The notes beneath the pieces were generated by a model. It did no database searches, was not told the DNA's origin, and saw only the letters and a list, made by a program, of their open reading frames with translations. From Chloroflexota bacterium (GTDB lineage Bacteria > Chloroflexota > UBA11872 > VXOZ01): 64,000 nucleotides of DNA. Within the stretch, counting starts at the first letter, position 1; each line of letters starts with the position of its first letter. Of this stretch, positions 38,997 through 48,566 are shown in pieces. The position numbers were made by a program, and so were the translations under genes. The stretch spans positions 558,001-622,000 of the forward strand of contig CATQHC010000009.1 in assembly GCA_958295775.1 (NCBI GenBank), written 5' to 3'.

Positions 38997-40340
38997 TCAC
39001 ACGCGGGCACAGGCCCTGCTCGTAATGGCCTCAACATGGTCACCGCGTACGAGCGCCGCCAAAATTCGGTCCAACCCCGGCGCGGCCTCTCGCGTGAGCT
39101 GGAAGGCCGCATCTCCCATGCTGAGCGCCTGCGCCAGCGTAGGAATTCCGTCGTTCATTGGGACTCCTTGCGGCAGCATGCGGCCGTGCTCCAGGGACGC
39201 CTGCACGGCCGCGACTTCGGCGGGACGGAGGTTGCGGCGGAACTTGGCAAGCTGCGCGACCGCTTCCCTCTTCGCCGGCACGCTCACGTACTGCTGCATG
39301 ATGCCGACCAGACCCTTGAGCGCCGTCGCTGCCGCTTCGAGGTCTTCCGTCCAGTCCGTAATCGCAATGCTCATGTCGCTGTACACCGGCACACTGCGCA
39401 CCTTGCCGTGGGGCAATTTCGCCCAGCGGTAATCTCCATTCCACATGTGTTGGCGTGGGGTATAGAACATGGCGGGCCACGAGTCTGCGGTAACCTCGTA
39501 CAACTTCGCTGCATCATCGCTCATCAGCGGTGGTGATACGCGATGGTTGTGCAGCAGATTGCTATAGAACTCCAAGGCTTCGCCAGCGGCCGGATCCTGC
39601 AAGCAGCACTCCCCCGTCTCGGGATCGCGAAGCTCCGCCTCGTTTTGCCACAGCATCCACCACAGCCCGTAGCGGTGGGCCTCAAATCCCCAGTGCTCGG
39701 TAGCGCCGCTTTCATCACGCCGTGTCAACGTCACCGCGCTCTCCACCAGGGCATCCCAGTTCCAGCCACTATCGACAGGCGGCACCCCGGCGGCCGCAAA
39801 ATAGCGGGCGTCGTAGTAGAGCATCAGTGGCAGCGCGTTCACCGGCAATGCGTAGAGTGAGCCTTCGAAGCGGTACGGATCGAGCAGGTAGGGGTAGAAT
39901 TCCTGGGTAAGGAGCTTGCTGTCGGCGCTCAGCACACGGTCTATGGGCAGGAGCACGCGCTGGTCTGCCAAAGCCCGCACCATCGGGGCAGGCAGCGACA
40001 GGAGGTCAACTTCCAAGGAGCCTAGCCAATCAACAAGCTGACCCCAACTTGCGGGATAGGGATGCCAGTTCTCGATGAGGCGCGGAGTCACGCGGTAGTT
40101 GCCGCGCACTGGGCCGTTGGGGTTTTCCTTATCTTCCCCCAACGCCGCGACCGCGCTTTGGAGTTTCGCGAGGAGGTCCTGCTCACGCGCAGCAGGTTCG
40201 TACAATCCGCCAAAGGTCAGGGAGAACCAGGTGAGTTCGGCCGGTTTCGGCAGACTTGGAACTAACAGAAAAGACCTCATAGGCCCACAACCGGCGCCAA
40301 GCGCGGCCGCACCTATCACTAAAGCTCGGCGTGAAAGCAT
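38997..40340 (-). CDS. Extracellular solute-binding lipoprotein, paralog
   Basis: MLSRRALVIGAAALGAGCGPM signal/lipobox; LPVNALPLMLYYDARYFAAAGVPPVDSGWNWDALVE parallels the protein at 37010-38293. Confidence 0.82.
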   Translation of the reverse strand: MLSRRALVIGAAALGAGCGPMRSFLLVPSLPKPAELTWFSLTFGGLYEPAAREQDLLAKLQSAVAALGEDKENPNGPVRGNYRVTPRLIENWHPYPASWGQLVDWLGSLEVDLLSLPAPMVRALADQRVLLPIDRVLSADSKLLTQEFYPYLLDPYRFEGSLYALPVNALPLMLYYDARYFAAAGVPPVDSGWNWDALVESAVTLTRRDESGATEHWGFEAHRYGLWWMLWQNEAELRDPETGECCLQDPAAGEALEFYSNLLHNHRVSPPLMSDDAAKLYEVTADSWPAMFYTPRQHMWNGDYRWAKLPHGKVRSVPVYSDMSIAITDWTEDLEAAATALKGLVGIMQQYVSVPAKREAVAQLAKFRRNLRPAEVAAVQASLEHGRMLPQGVPMNDGIPTLAQALSMGDAAFQLTREAAPGLDRILAALVRGDHVEAITSRACARV

Positions 40341-40646
40341 CGCGCCCTGCCTCTGCAATGACGCTACGTAGTTGCGTACGTGCTCTCAGCCCCCTCACCG
40401 CATACCCACACTCTTGGAAGCAGATATGCCACTCTCTTTAATTATGGTAGCACAATCTGTCAATCATTTTAGCCGGAAGATTCCGTGCTGCGGCGAAGAC
40501 TTGACTGAACGGCGGGCTTGGCCCTGTTACACAGGAAGTTGCGATTTTGTGATGAGTACTCCCCACTAGACCGAAAGTAACGGGTGCAGTCTGGAGTCCT
40601 AAAGGTGAGTAGAAGCTATCTCATTAATCGGTTCGACGGCCAATTT

Positions 40647-40687
40647 GTGCTTCGACAAGGGCTTCGCGCAGCACTCAGCACGAACGG
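40647..40687. repeat. CTTCGACAAG...CACGAACGG intergenic repeat
   Basis: TCGACAAGGGCTTCGCGCAGCACTCAGCACGAACGG (40652-40687) is identical over 36 nt to 58831-58866. Confidence 0.8.
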
Positions 40688-40805
40688 ATTCTTGCCTCTT
40701 CCATTCCCCTGAGCCTGTCGCAGGGCAGGTCTACACCGAGCGCTGCATTTGTGAGACAAGCTCCAGACAAGGTCACGCCGGGCGTGTTCTGTGCCCGCCG
40801 TTACT

Positions 40806-41780
40806 TCAGCGTCGCAGCCAGCAGTTCACGCCGTGCCTTGCGCCGTCCACAGACAGCCACTCCGGCCAGGAGGCCTGCTGTGTGAATCCGTGTGCCTGCA
40901 GGAGATCGTTCTTTGGCGAATCCTGGTCGGCATACGCAAAGATCGGCTTTGAGGGAAGAGGCAGGGCCGCGAGCAAGTCTGAAGCCGCGTGCCACGCCAC
41001 CGGATGCATGAGGAAATCGAGCAACGCCGCCGCTCCTCCCCAGATCGGGTCGTCCTCAAGGCTCGCCCAACCCACCACCAGACCCGCTTCGTTTTCCAAC
41101 ACCCGTGCCACGATGGACGAATCCTCAGCCTCCAGGTCCCGCATGTACTTGGTGTAGTCGCCTTCAAAGTTGCGCAGACCCCAGAGGCGGCGGGCGGTGT
41201 GCCGGAGGCGGTCGCCTTGGGGCTGTATGCACAGCAAATTCACCAGCGGCCAGTGCTGCCAACGCGGCGACGCGATGCCGGTGATCTCAGCCTGCCAGAG
41301 TCCCTCAGCCTGTTCCGGCCGCGCCCAATACCACATGGCGCCGCTGCCCTCGACAATGCTGCGAAAGCCATAGCCGTGGTAGATCCAGTAGGGCGGCGAA
41401 TCGAACCCGGTGCCGAGGGTGAGTGTCCGTCCGCCGCGCTCCTGGAAATCCTTCATCTGCGCGGCCATGATGCGGCTCGCGATGCCCTTGCGCCGCTGCT
41501 CGGGAAGCGTATAGACGTGGCCCAGAATGCCGATGCCGCCGTACTCCACTGTCATAATGTTCCCAACTGCCTCGCCCTTGATGATGCCAAGGTAAAAGCG
41601 CGTTTCGAGTTCATCGAGCGGCCCCGCAATGCTCCGCGCGATATGCCAGTGTACATGGTCACGCTTGTGGACGAGCAAGCGTTGCACGCCATTGGCCCAA
41701 CTCTCCTCCGGCTGCTTTACCAGCAGACACTGCATCCGCTCTCCGGTCTTGAGGGTAACTCTCGCCAGTTGGTGCACCAT
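40806..41780 (-). CDS. GNAT-family acetyltransferase
   Basis: ILGHVYTLPEQRRKGIASRIMAAQMKDFQERGGRTLTLGTGFDSPPYWIYHGYGFRSI: acetyl-CoA-binding motif and the GFR/YGF pattern. Confidence 0.8.
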   Translation of the reverse strand: MVHQLARVTLKTGERMQCLLVKQPEESWANGVQRLLVHKRDHVHWHIARSIAGPLDELETRFYLGIIKGEAVGNIMTVEYGGIGILGHVYTLPEQRRKGIASRIMAAQMKDFQERGGRTLTLGTGFDSPPYWIYHGYGFRSIVEGSGAMWYWARPEQAEGLWQAEITGIASPRWQHWPLVNLLCIQPQGDRLRHTARRLWGLRNFEGDYTKYMRDLEAEDSSIVARVLENEAGLVVGWASLEDDPIWGGAAALLDFLMHPVAWHAASDLLAALPLPSKPIFAYADQDSPKNDLLQAHGFTQQASWPEWLSVDGARHGVNCWLRR

Positions 41781-42085
41781 AGTTGAAACGCAACTCCTTA
41801 CGCTGCCCAAATTTCCGTAGCAAGCACAACACATTCACGTTGATTGGGTCAAATACCGCACTACCCGACGCCTAGCGGCGTCACGCTTACTATCCCCGGC
41901 GCTCGCCCACGAGTGTCGCGACGGGTGGATAGCAGGCCGGTACTCCCTTGTCCATTCGCTTGGAATTACCGCTTGCCCTCAACCTGTTGAACGGCTAACC
42001 GGAATCTCTTGCTAGCCTCTCCCCAAAAATCCACATTGTACTATCATAGGGAGAAACGTAGCTGCACAGAGTAGGTGAGCCTGCA

Positions 42086-42790
42086 ATGAGTGAATCCGCA
42101 CAGCACGATGCGCCGAAACAACGTGAAAACCCGCTGCTCAGCATATTGATGAACATCGTAATCCCCGTGATTATTCTGATGCGCTTCAGCGGAGAAGAGT
42201 GGTTGGGGCCGGTGAACGGTCTGCTGGTCGCGCTGGCGTTTCCTCTCGTCTACGGGGTTTTCGATTTCTCCCAGCGGCGCACGTTCAACTTTCTTCCTAT
42301 AGTCGGCATTGTCGGTATTTTGCTCACGGGCGGCATCGGGCTGCTCAAGCTCGATCCAAAGTGGATTGCCGTAAAGGAAGCGGCAATTCCGCTTGTGATT
42401 GGGCTGGTGGTGCTTGGCTCGCTCAAGACCCGCTTCTCGCTGCTCACCATGCTGCTGAACCAGGTAATCGACAGCGCGGCGGTGAACGCCGCCCTCGATG
42501 CCCGCGGCACACGGCCGGAATACAGCAAACGTCTCGTTACCGCCACGTACATCGTGGCGTCGTCCTTCTTTCTTTCCGCTACCCTCAATTATTTCCTGGC
42601 ACGCCTCGTCGTAGTAAGCCAGCCCGGCTCCACGGCCTTCAACGAAGAGTTGGGGAAGATGACGGCACTGAGTTTTCCGGTAATTTCGGTGCCCGCAATC
42701 ATCATCCTCACAATCGCCATAGTCTACACTGTCGTCGGCATTCGAAATCTTACCGGCATGGAGATGGAGCGCATCTTTCGCCAGCGCTAG
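42086..42790 (+). CDS. VC0807-like integral membrane protein
   Basis: Multiple hydrophobic helices; ESAQHDAPKQRENPLLSILMNIVIPVIILMRFSGEEWLGP...ALAFPLVYGVFDF. Confidence 0.65.
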   Translation: MSESAQHDAPKQRENPLLSILMNIVIPVIILMRFSGEEWLGPVNGLLVALAFPLVYGVFDFSQRRTFNFLPIVGIVGILLTGGIGLLKLDPKWIAVKEAAIPLVIGLVVLGSLKTRFSLLTMLLNQVIDSAAVNAALDARGTRPEYSKRLVTATYIVASSFFLSATLNYFLARLVVVSQPGSTAFNEELGKMTALSFPVISVPAIIILTIAIVYTVVGIRNLTGMEMERIFRQR

Positions 42791-42912
42791 GGCTGGCGTA
42801 GGCCGGCTTTGGCTGCCTATCTTCCTTGCTAATTGACAGATAGTGGTATTTGAACCTATACTCGCCTCAGTGCGTCGGTTTCGCATGTACGGCATGAAGG
42901 GATGATCACACG

Positions 42913-45018
42913 ATGGCAACGTCCACCGCACCAAGTTCTGCTGACATAGTCCCCTCGGACATGCTCCATGACTATCTCATCCAGCAGGCTCAATTGCTCT
43001 TCGACCATGCTGAAACAGCACGCGCGGCTGTGCGGACTCCGGAGCAATGGGAGCAACGCCGCGCACACTTGATGTCTGCCTTCGAACAGGCCATTGGACC
43101 CTTTCCAGAGAGAACCCCAGTGAATGCGCGGATTGTGGGGACGCTGGACCGTGAAAACTACACCATTCAAAAGATTGTCTTCGAGAGTCAGCCTCTCTTC
43201 TATGTATCCGCGCTTGCGTATGTGCCCAAACAGCATGCCGCGCCATTTCCAGGCATTCTCTTCCCGCCCGGCCACAGCCGCAACGGCAAGGCAGCCGAGA
43301 GCTACCAGCGAACGCCGGCGGGCTTTGCCGAAAAAGGCTATCTGGTGCTGGTCTACGACCCCCTCGGCCAGGGCGAGCGCTGGCAGTATTGGGACCCAAT
43401 TAAGCGGGATTCCGCGTTTACCGCATCCACGCGCGAGCACAGCAACGTCGGCGCGCAGTGTCTGCTGCTTGGTATCAACCTTGCGCAATACATGATCTGG
43501 GATAGTGTCCGCGCCTTGGACTATCTGCTCTCGCGGGATGACGTCGATCCGGAGCGCATCGGTTGTACCGGCGTTTCCGGCGGCGGCACAAATACGGCTT
43601 ATTACGTTCCTTTCGACGACCGTGTGACCGCGGCCATGCCGACGTGCTACATCGCGGGCTTTCCCGCGCTATTGGATTCGGTCGGCCCCCAAGATGCCGA
43701 ACAGAACCTCTTCGGTCAGCTTGCCGTAGGCCTTGACCATGAGGACTACCTGGCGCTTGTCGCGCCGCGCCCCTTGTGTGTGGGTGCAGCCACCGGAGAC
43801 TACTTTCCGCTTGCGGGAGCCCGACGCTGTGTCGAGAGCGCGAAACGGGTCTATGAAGTGCTCAATGTACCCGACAAACTCACGCTGGCCGTGGCCGAGC
43901 AAGGTCACGGGTATAACTTGCCCATGCGGCAAGCAGCGTATGAGTGGTTCAACGGCGAGTTTGACAAGAAAGAAGAAGGCAACAACGAGACCGAGATTGC
44001 GGTCGAACCCGATGAAACTCTCTGGTGCACGGAATCCGGCAATGTGCATGAACTGGGCAGTGAGACCGTCTACACGCTCAATTGCAAGCTGTTGGAGGAA
44101 ATAGACCCGGCGCTGCCCCCGGTTGGCTCTGAGAATGAGGTAGCGCTCTATCAGCAGGCCGTACGTGAACGCGTGCGCCGTGTGCTGTCTGCGTTCCCCC
44201 TCGCAGGCGACCTTGGACTCACGAGCATTGCACTTGACGCCAGCGACCACGTGCGGCGCGAACGCATCGTATTTGAATCTGAGCCCGGCATCCTGGTGCC
44301 CGGCGTGCTGCGCAGACCGGTCGGCGCAGAGGAAAACAGTGTGCTGCTCTGGATTGACGACGCGGGCAAGGACAGCGAGCGCAGCGAGGTGCTGCTCGAT
44401 GCGCTGGCAGTGCGCGGTGTGGCATCGCTGACGGTCGATCCACGGGGCATGGGTGAAACGGGATACCCCGCGGCAGACAATCCTCAAACGAGCGACAACG
44501 GGCACACCAGCCACAAAGTGGCCTACCTGGGCTTCTTGCAGGCGCGACCGCTACTGGGAATGCGCGTGCAGGACGTGTTGCGCGGGCTTGACGCGCTCGC
44601 GTCGCATCCGGCCACGGCCGCAAAACACATCGTCCTCGGAGGACGGGGCGGCGGCGCCTTGCTGGCGCTGTTTGCTGCCGCCTTGGACCAGCGCGCGGAA
44701 GGAGTGATCGCCCACGAGTGCCTCGGATCCTACCGCTGGCTGGTTGAGAACGAATTCTATGCATACGATGCGTCGTGGTTCCTGTTTGGGGCACTGCGTG
44801 AATTCGACATCTGCGACGTGGCGGCACTGATCGCGCCGCGCAAATTGGTGGTCTGGACACCCCACAACCACCGGCGCGAGCCGGTTGGCATGGCAACTTT
44901 CTTGCCTTCGTTTGAGCGTGCGACCGCCGCCTATCGCGCCTATGCGTCGCCGCAGGCATTGCAGTACCGCCAGGATATCTTGACTTCCGAAAGACTAGCG
45001 CGCGAACTGGCAGTGTAG
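42913..45018 (+). CDS. Alpha/beta hydrolase (acetyl xylan esterase/dienelactone hydrolase-like), two hydrolase-like halves
   Basis: RIGCTGVSGGGTNTAYY nucleophile elbow, LALVAPRPLCVGAATGDYFPLAGARR; second half LWIDDAGKDSERSEVLLDALAVRGVASLTVDPRGMGETG...HIVLGGRGGGALLAL. Confidence 0.72.
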   Translation: MATSTAPSSADIVPSDMLHDYLIQQAQLLFDHAETARAAVRTPEQWEQRRAHLMSAFEQAIGPFPERTPVNARIVGTLDRENYTIQKIVFESQPLFYVSALAYVPKQHAAPFPGILFPPGHSRNGKAAESYQRTPAGFAEKGYLVLVYDPLGQGERWQYWDPIKRDSAFTASTREHSNVGAQCLLLGINLAQYMIWDSVRALDYLLSRDDVDPERIGCTGVSGGGTNTAYYVPFDDRVTAAMPTCYIAGFPALLDSVGPQDAEQNLFGQLAVGLDHEDYLALVAPRPLCVGAATGDYFPLAGARRCVESAKRVYEVLNVPDKLTLAVAEQGHGYNLPMRQAAYEWFNGEFDKKEEGNNETEIAVEPDETLWCTESGNVHELGSETVYTLNCKLLEEIDPALPPVGSENEVALYQQAVRERVRRVLSAFPLAGDLGLTSIALDASDHVRRERIVFESEPGILVPGVLRRPVGAEENSVLLWIDDAGKDSERSEVLLDALAVRGVASLTVDPRGMGETGYPAADNPQTSDNGHTSHKVAYLGFLQARPLLGMRVQDVLRGLDALASHPATAAKHIVLGGRGGGALLALFAAALDQRAEGVIAHECLGSYRWLVENEFYAYDASWFLFGALREFDICDVAALIAPRKLVVWTPHNHRREPVGMATFLPSFERATAAYRAYASPQALQYRQDILTSERLARELAV

Positions 45019-45128
45019 CGCTTGCGCGTGAGTCATCTCACTACCATGAGGCGAGGCCGCACTCCCGTCTTCCGTTTCCGCAAGGACGACGACTATCATC
45101 CCACCTTGCGCGAAAGCAGCGTTTAGTC

Positions 45129-45914
45129 GTGCAAATTTCGCCCTACGCGGTCGCGGTGGCCGCGGCAGAGGATACCGGAGCGTACCTGCGGGAAAACCTT
45201 GCCAATTCTGCCATTGTGGCAAGGAAGGGCCGGGGCGACTTCGTAACCGGCCTCGACCTCGCGGCAAACGACCGCATCCAAGCGCACATCCGTGCCGCTT
45301 TTCCCGACCATCGCTTCCTTACCGAAGAGACGGCGAACGAGCCGCTCACTGACGCCCCGACGTGGATCATCGATCCCATCGACGGCACGCTCAACATTGC
45401 AAACCGCTTCCCGCTCTTCACGGTGAGCATTGCGCTGGTGGAGCACAAACGTCCGGTCGTGGGCGTGGTCTACGATCCTCTATTGGGGGACCTCTTTGCG
45501 GCGGAGGCTGGCAAGGGTGCTCTGTGGAACACCGAGCCCATTGCCGTGCGCGGCGACGTTGCCTGGCACGACGCGCTGCTGGGGTTTGACCTGGGGCACA
45601 ATGAACAGGCCGCCCGGGACAGTCTGGCGCTCGCCGTTGCGGTGCGGCCTCAGGTTGCGGGGCTGCGTCTGATTGGATCGGCAGCCCTCGCGTTATGTTA
45701 TGTCGCCGCCGGCCGCCTGAGCGGGTTCTTTCATCACCGGCTCGAGCCCTGGGATATGGCTGCCGCGCTTCTGATCGTGCGCGAAGCCGGAGGCCACGTC
45801 GCCACGTTCGACGGCGACCCGGTGATGGGACCGCAGATTGGTTCCGTGGTCGCGGGAAGCCCCGCAATTGTGGCAAGGATCGGGAAGCTGGAGCAGAATC
45901 GGTGCAAGGCCTAG
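45129..45914 (+). CDS. Inositol monophosphatase family protein
   Basis: DFVTGLDLAANDRIQAHIRAAFPDHRFLTEE, WIIDPIDGTLNIANRFPLF, LEPWDMAAALLIVREAGG. Confidence 0.92.
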   Translation: MQISPYAVAVAAAEDTGAYLRENLANSAIVARKGRGDFVTGLDLAANDRIQAHIRAAFPDHRFLTEETANEPLTDAPTWIIDPIDGTLNIANRFPLFTVSIALVEHKRPVVGVVYDPLLGDLFAAEAGKGALWNTEPIAVRGDVAWHDALLGFDLGHNEQAARDSLALAVAVRPQVAGLRLIGSAALALCYVAAGRLSGFFHHRLEPWDMAAALLIVREAGGHVATFDGDPVMGPQIGSVVAGSPAIVARIGKLEQNRCKA

Positions 45915-45996
45915 GCGCTGTGATCGGTTCTCGTGTCCCGCAGCATTCGCCGAAGCAACACCACAGTCGGCTAGTAAAGACAATGACGAGTAATTG

Positions 45997-46869
45997 ATGC
46001 CACAGAATCTCATACCCATTACCGCGCTAGGGCCAGCCTGGTGGGACGGCGACGTCACCGCCGCCGCGATTCTGGGAGTTGTACAGGGGATCACTGAATT
46101 CCTGCCGATTTCCAGTTCCGGCCACCTCGCCATTCTGCCGTGGGCGTTCCAATGGTCGTCGCCGGTTCTGAACAGCCTGCCGTTTGCGGTAGCGCTGCAC
46201 GTCGGCACGCTCCTCGCCGTGTTGCTCGTGTTCTGGCGGGACGTCCTGTCGCTGGCCGGAGCCTTTTTCGATTCAATTCGCGAACGGGACCTGCAAGCCG
46301 ACTCCCAGCGGCGCCTCGCCTGGCTGCTCGTGCTCGCCACACTCCCGGGAGTGGCCGCCGGCCTCCTGCTCGAAAACGCTGCCGCTACTGTCTTCCGCGC
46401 TCCCTGGATCATCGCCGCGACCCTTGCCGGACTCGGCATCATCCTCTTGCTTGTGGACGTGCGGCATACCGGCGAGCGCGCGTGCGCCAGCCTGGGGTGG
46501 CAGGAAGCGTTGCTCATCGGTTTCGCCCAAGCCCTGGCGATCGTACCTGGGGTCTCGCGCTCCGGCAGCACCATTACTATGGGCATGTTGCTCGGTTTGA
46601 GCCGGGTGCAGGCCGCTCGCTTCTCATTCTTGCTCATGGCGCCAATCATCTTTGGCGCCGGCGTGTGGGAGGCCCGTCATCTCGACCGCACGGCGTTGAG
46701 TGGAAACGGCGGCGCAGTCTTCCTCGTAGGGTTCGTCTGCGCCCTCGCGGTAGGCTACCTCTGTATTCGCGTTTTCCTACGCTACTTGCAGCGTGGCCAC
46801 CTCTGGCCGCTGGCGCTTTATCGCATTGGTCTGGCGGCAGTGATAGTCGTGTTGCTCGCCACACGCTAG
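45997..46869 (+). CDS. uppP: Undecaprenyl-diphosphatase
   Basis: AAILGVVQGITEFLPISSSGHLAIL and AQALAIVPGVSRSGSTI are signature BacA/UppP motifs. Confidence 0.95.
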   Translation: MPQNLIPITALGPAWWDGDVTAAAILGVVQGITEFLPISSSGHLAILPWAFQWSSPVLNSLPFAVALHVGTLLAVLLVFWRDVLSLAGAFFDSIRERDLQADSQRRLAWLLVLATLPGVAAGLLLENAAATVFRAPWIIAATLAGLGIILLLVDVRHTGERACASLGWQEALLIGFAQALAIVPGVSRSGSTITMGMLLGLSRVQAARFSFLLMAPIIFGAGVWEARHLDRTALSGNGGAVFLVGFVCALAVGYLCIRVFLRYLQRGHLWPLALYRIGLAAVIVVLLATR

Positions 46870-47133
46870 CATTTACGCGGGCACAGTGTTTCGTTATACT
46901 GGGTGTCTATCCCCCAGCGCGAGCAGGACGTTCTAAGATTCAGCCAAGCGGGAACGGGCAGGCATCGCCTTTCGCGGGCGGACTCTTGAGGTCAACTCGC
47001 AAGATGCGATTGGGATTGGCTTTGTAAGACAACGCAGCAATTGCAAGCAGACTAACTCCTCTCGTCGCACCCATTGATTGCGCGCGCGCTTGGAAACTAA
47101 TCATATTTTAGACTTGCAGATAGAGTGTGGAGA

Positions 47134-48168
47134 ATGAGGATGCGCGTTGGCATTTTGAACGTTACCGGCTATGCCGGACTGGAACTCGTCCGGCTGCTGG
47201 CCTGGCATCCGGAACTGCAGCTCGCGGCCGTCACGGGCCGCAGTCAAGCCGGCAAGACCCTGGCAGAGGTTTTTCCGTTCAGCGGCCTCTTTCCCAAGAG
47301 CGACCTCGGGGCGATGATGATTACGGAAGAGATAACCACCAAGGTGGACGTCGTCTTTTCCGGGCTGCCGCACAAGGCCTCGGCGGAAGCCCTGCTGCCT
47401 TTCATACAAGACGGCATACCCGTCGTAGACATTGCCGCGGACTTTCGCCTGCATGACACCGATACCTACAAGGAATGGTACCAGGAGCACCCGTGTCCCG
47501 AGTATCTGGAAAGCGCCGTCTACGGCCTCACCGAGCTCCACCGTGAGGAGGTCCAGAAAGCCAAGATCGTGGCAAATCCCGGTTGCTATCCCACCGGCGC
47601 CATACTTGGACTTGCCCCGGCCCTGGCGGCAGGGCTAGTCCCACCTGCAGTGATCGTGGACGCAAAGTCCGGCATATCGGGGGGCGGGCGCAGTCTCACG
47701 CTCACGAACCACTATTCGGAAGTCAACGAGAGTGTGGAAGCGTACGCGCTGCAGGGCCATCGGCACATGCCCGAAATCGTCCAGGAACTCAGCGAAGTGG
47801 CGGCTGCCAACGTGCAGGTGACTTTCATCCCGCACCTCATACCCATGACGCGCGGCATCTTGACCACGTGCTACGCCGCGCTCTCCAGACCCACTAACCA
47901 GCAGGAAGTGGCTGAACTCTACCAGTCCCGCTACGCCGACGAGCCGTTTGTAGAGGCGCTCACCGTCTCGCCCAAGACCAAGTGGACGTACGGCAGCAAC
48001 CATTGCCTCATTCATCCGGTTGTGCATGAACGCACGGGGCACCTCATAGTCACCACCGCCATCGATAACCTCGTCAAAGGCGCTTCCGGCCAGGCGCTGC
48101 AGAATGCCAACGCTATGCTCGGCCTGCCCGAAACCATGGGACTGGAAGCCAAGCCGCTCTATCCATAG
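47134..48168 (+). CDS. argC: N-acetyl-gamma-glutamyl-phosphate reductase
   Basis: MRVGILNVTGYAGLELVRLL, VANPGCYPTGAILGLAPAL, DAKSGISGGGRSLTLTNHYSEVNE. Confidence 0.95.
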   Translation: MRMRVGILNVTGYAGLELVRLLAWHPELQLAAVTGRSQAGKTLAEVFPFSGLFPKSDLGAMMITEEITTKVDVVFSGLPHKASAEALLPFIQDGIPVVDIAADFRLHDTDTYKEWYQEHPCPEYLESAVYGLTELHREEVQKAKIVANPGCYPTGAILGLAPALAAGLVPPAVIVDAKSGISGGGRSLTLTNHYSEVNESVEAYALQGHRHMPEIVQELSEVAAANVQVTFIPHLIPMTRGILTTCYAALSRPTNQQEVAELYQSRYADEPFVEALTVSPKTKWTYGSNHCLIHPVVHERTGHLIVTTAIDNLVKGASGQALQNANAMLGLPETMGLEAKPLYP

Positions 48169-48277
48169 TGCGGGCCAACATCGCTTCTTCCGAGAATAAC
48201 TCTTGCTCGACTTAGCTAATCGCATCCAGGCTGCTGGACAAGAGTGACTCGACCGTGAGGTCACACGCCAGTTGAAA

Positions 48278-48305
48278 GTAGGGGCACGACATGTCGTGCC
48301 CCTAC
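48278..48305. repeat. 28-nt perfect palindrome, copy 2
   Basis: GTAGGGGCACGACATGTCGTGCCCCTAC; same family as 13307-13334 with a compensatory pair change (G..C to A..T). Confidence 0.85.
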
Positions 48306-48421
48306 ATCTGTTCTGTCTAAGTCTTCAGTGCGTCTGCTGCCGACGGCACAGGCACGACGAGGATCCGAATTTTCCTTCATGCGAGCTCTAGGCCATCTAA
48401 ATAGAAGAGCAGGAGCCGTCC

Positions 48422-48448
48422 GTACTTCGACAAGCTCAGCACGAACGG
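48422..48448. repeat. CTTCGACAAGCTCAG-family intergenic repeat
   Basis: GTACTTCGACAAGCTCAGCACGAACGG. Confidence 0.7.
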
Positions 48449-48566
48449 CTCTTGGGCCTGTCACTCACTCGTCTCGTTAACGTCGCTAAGTCGCTGTGCA
48501 GTCACGGCTCAAGCATTTTGGCCAATCTGGCAAGTTCCGCGAGCGGCAATCATACTGCCTAAGCAA

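Noticed and set aside
40647-41157. 170-aa ORF beginning in the CTTCGACAAG repeat
   Set aside because: Starts in repeat DNA and runs antisense to the GNAT gene; the same FDKGFAQHSART peptide at 58.8 kb is just the shared repeat.
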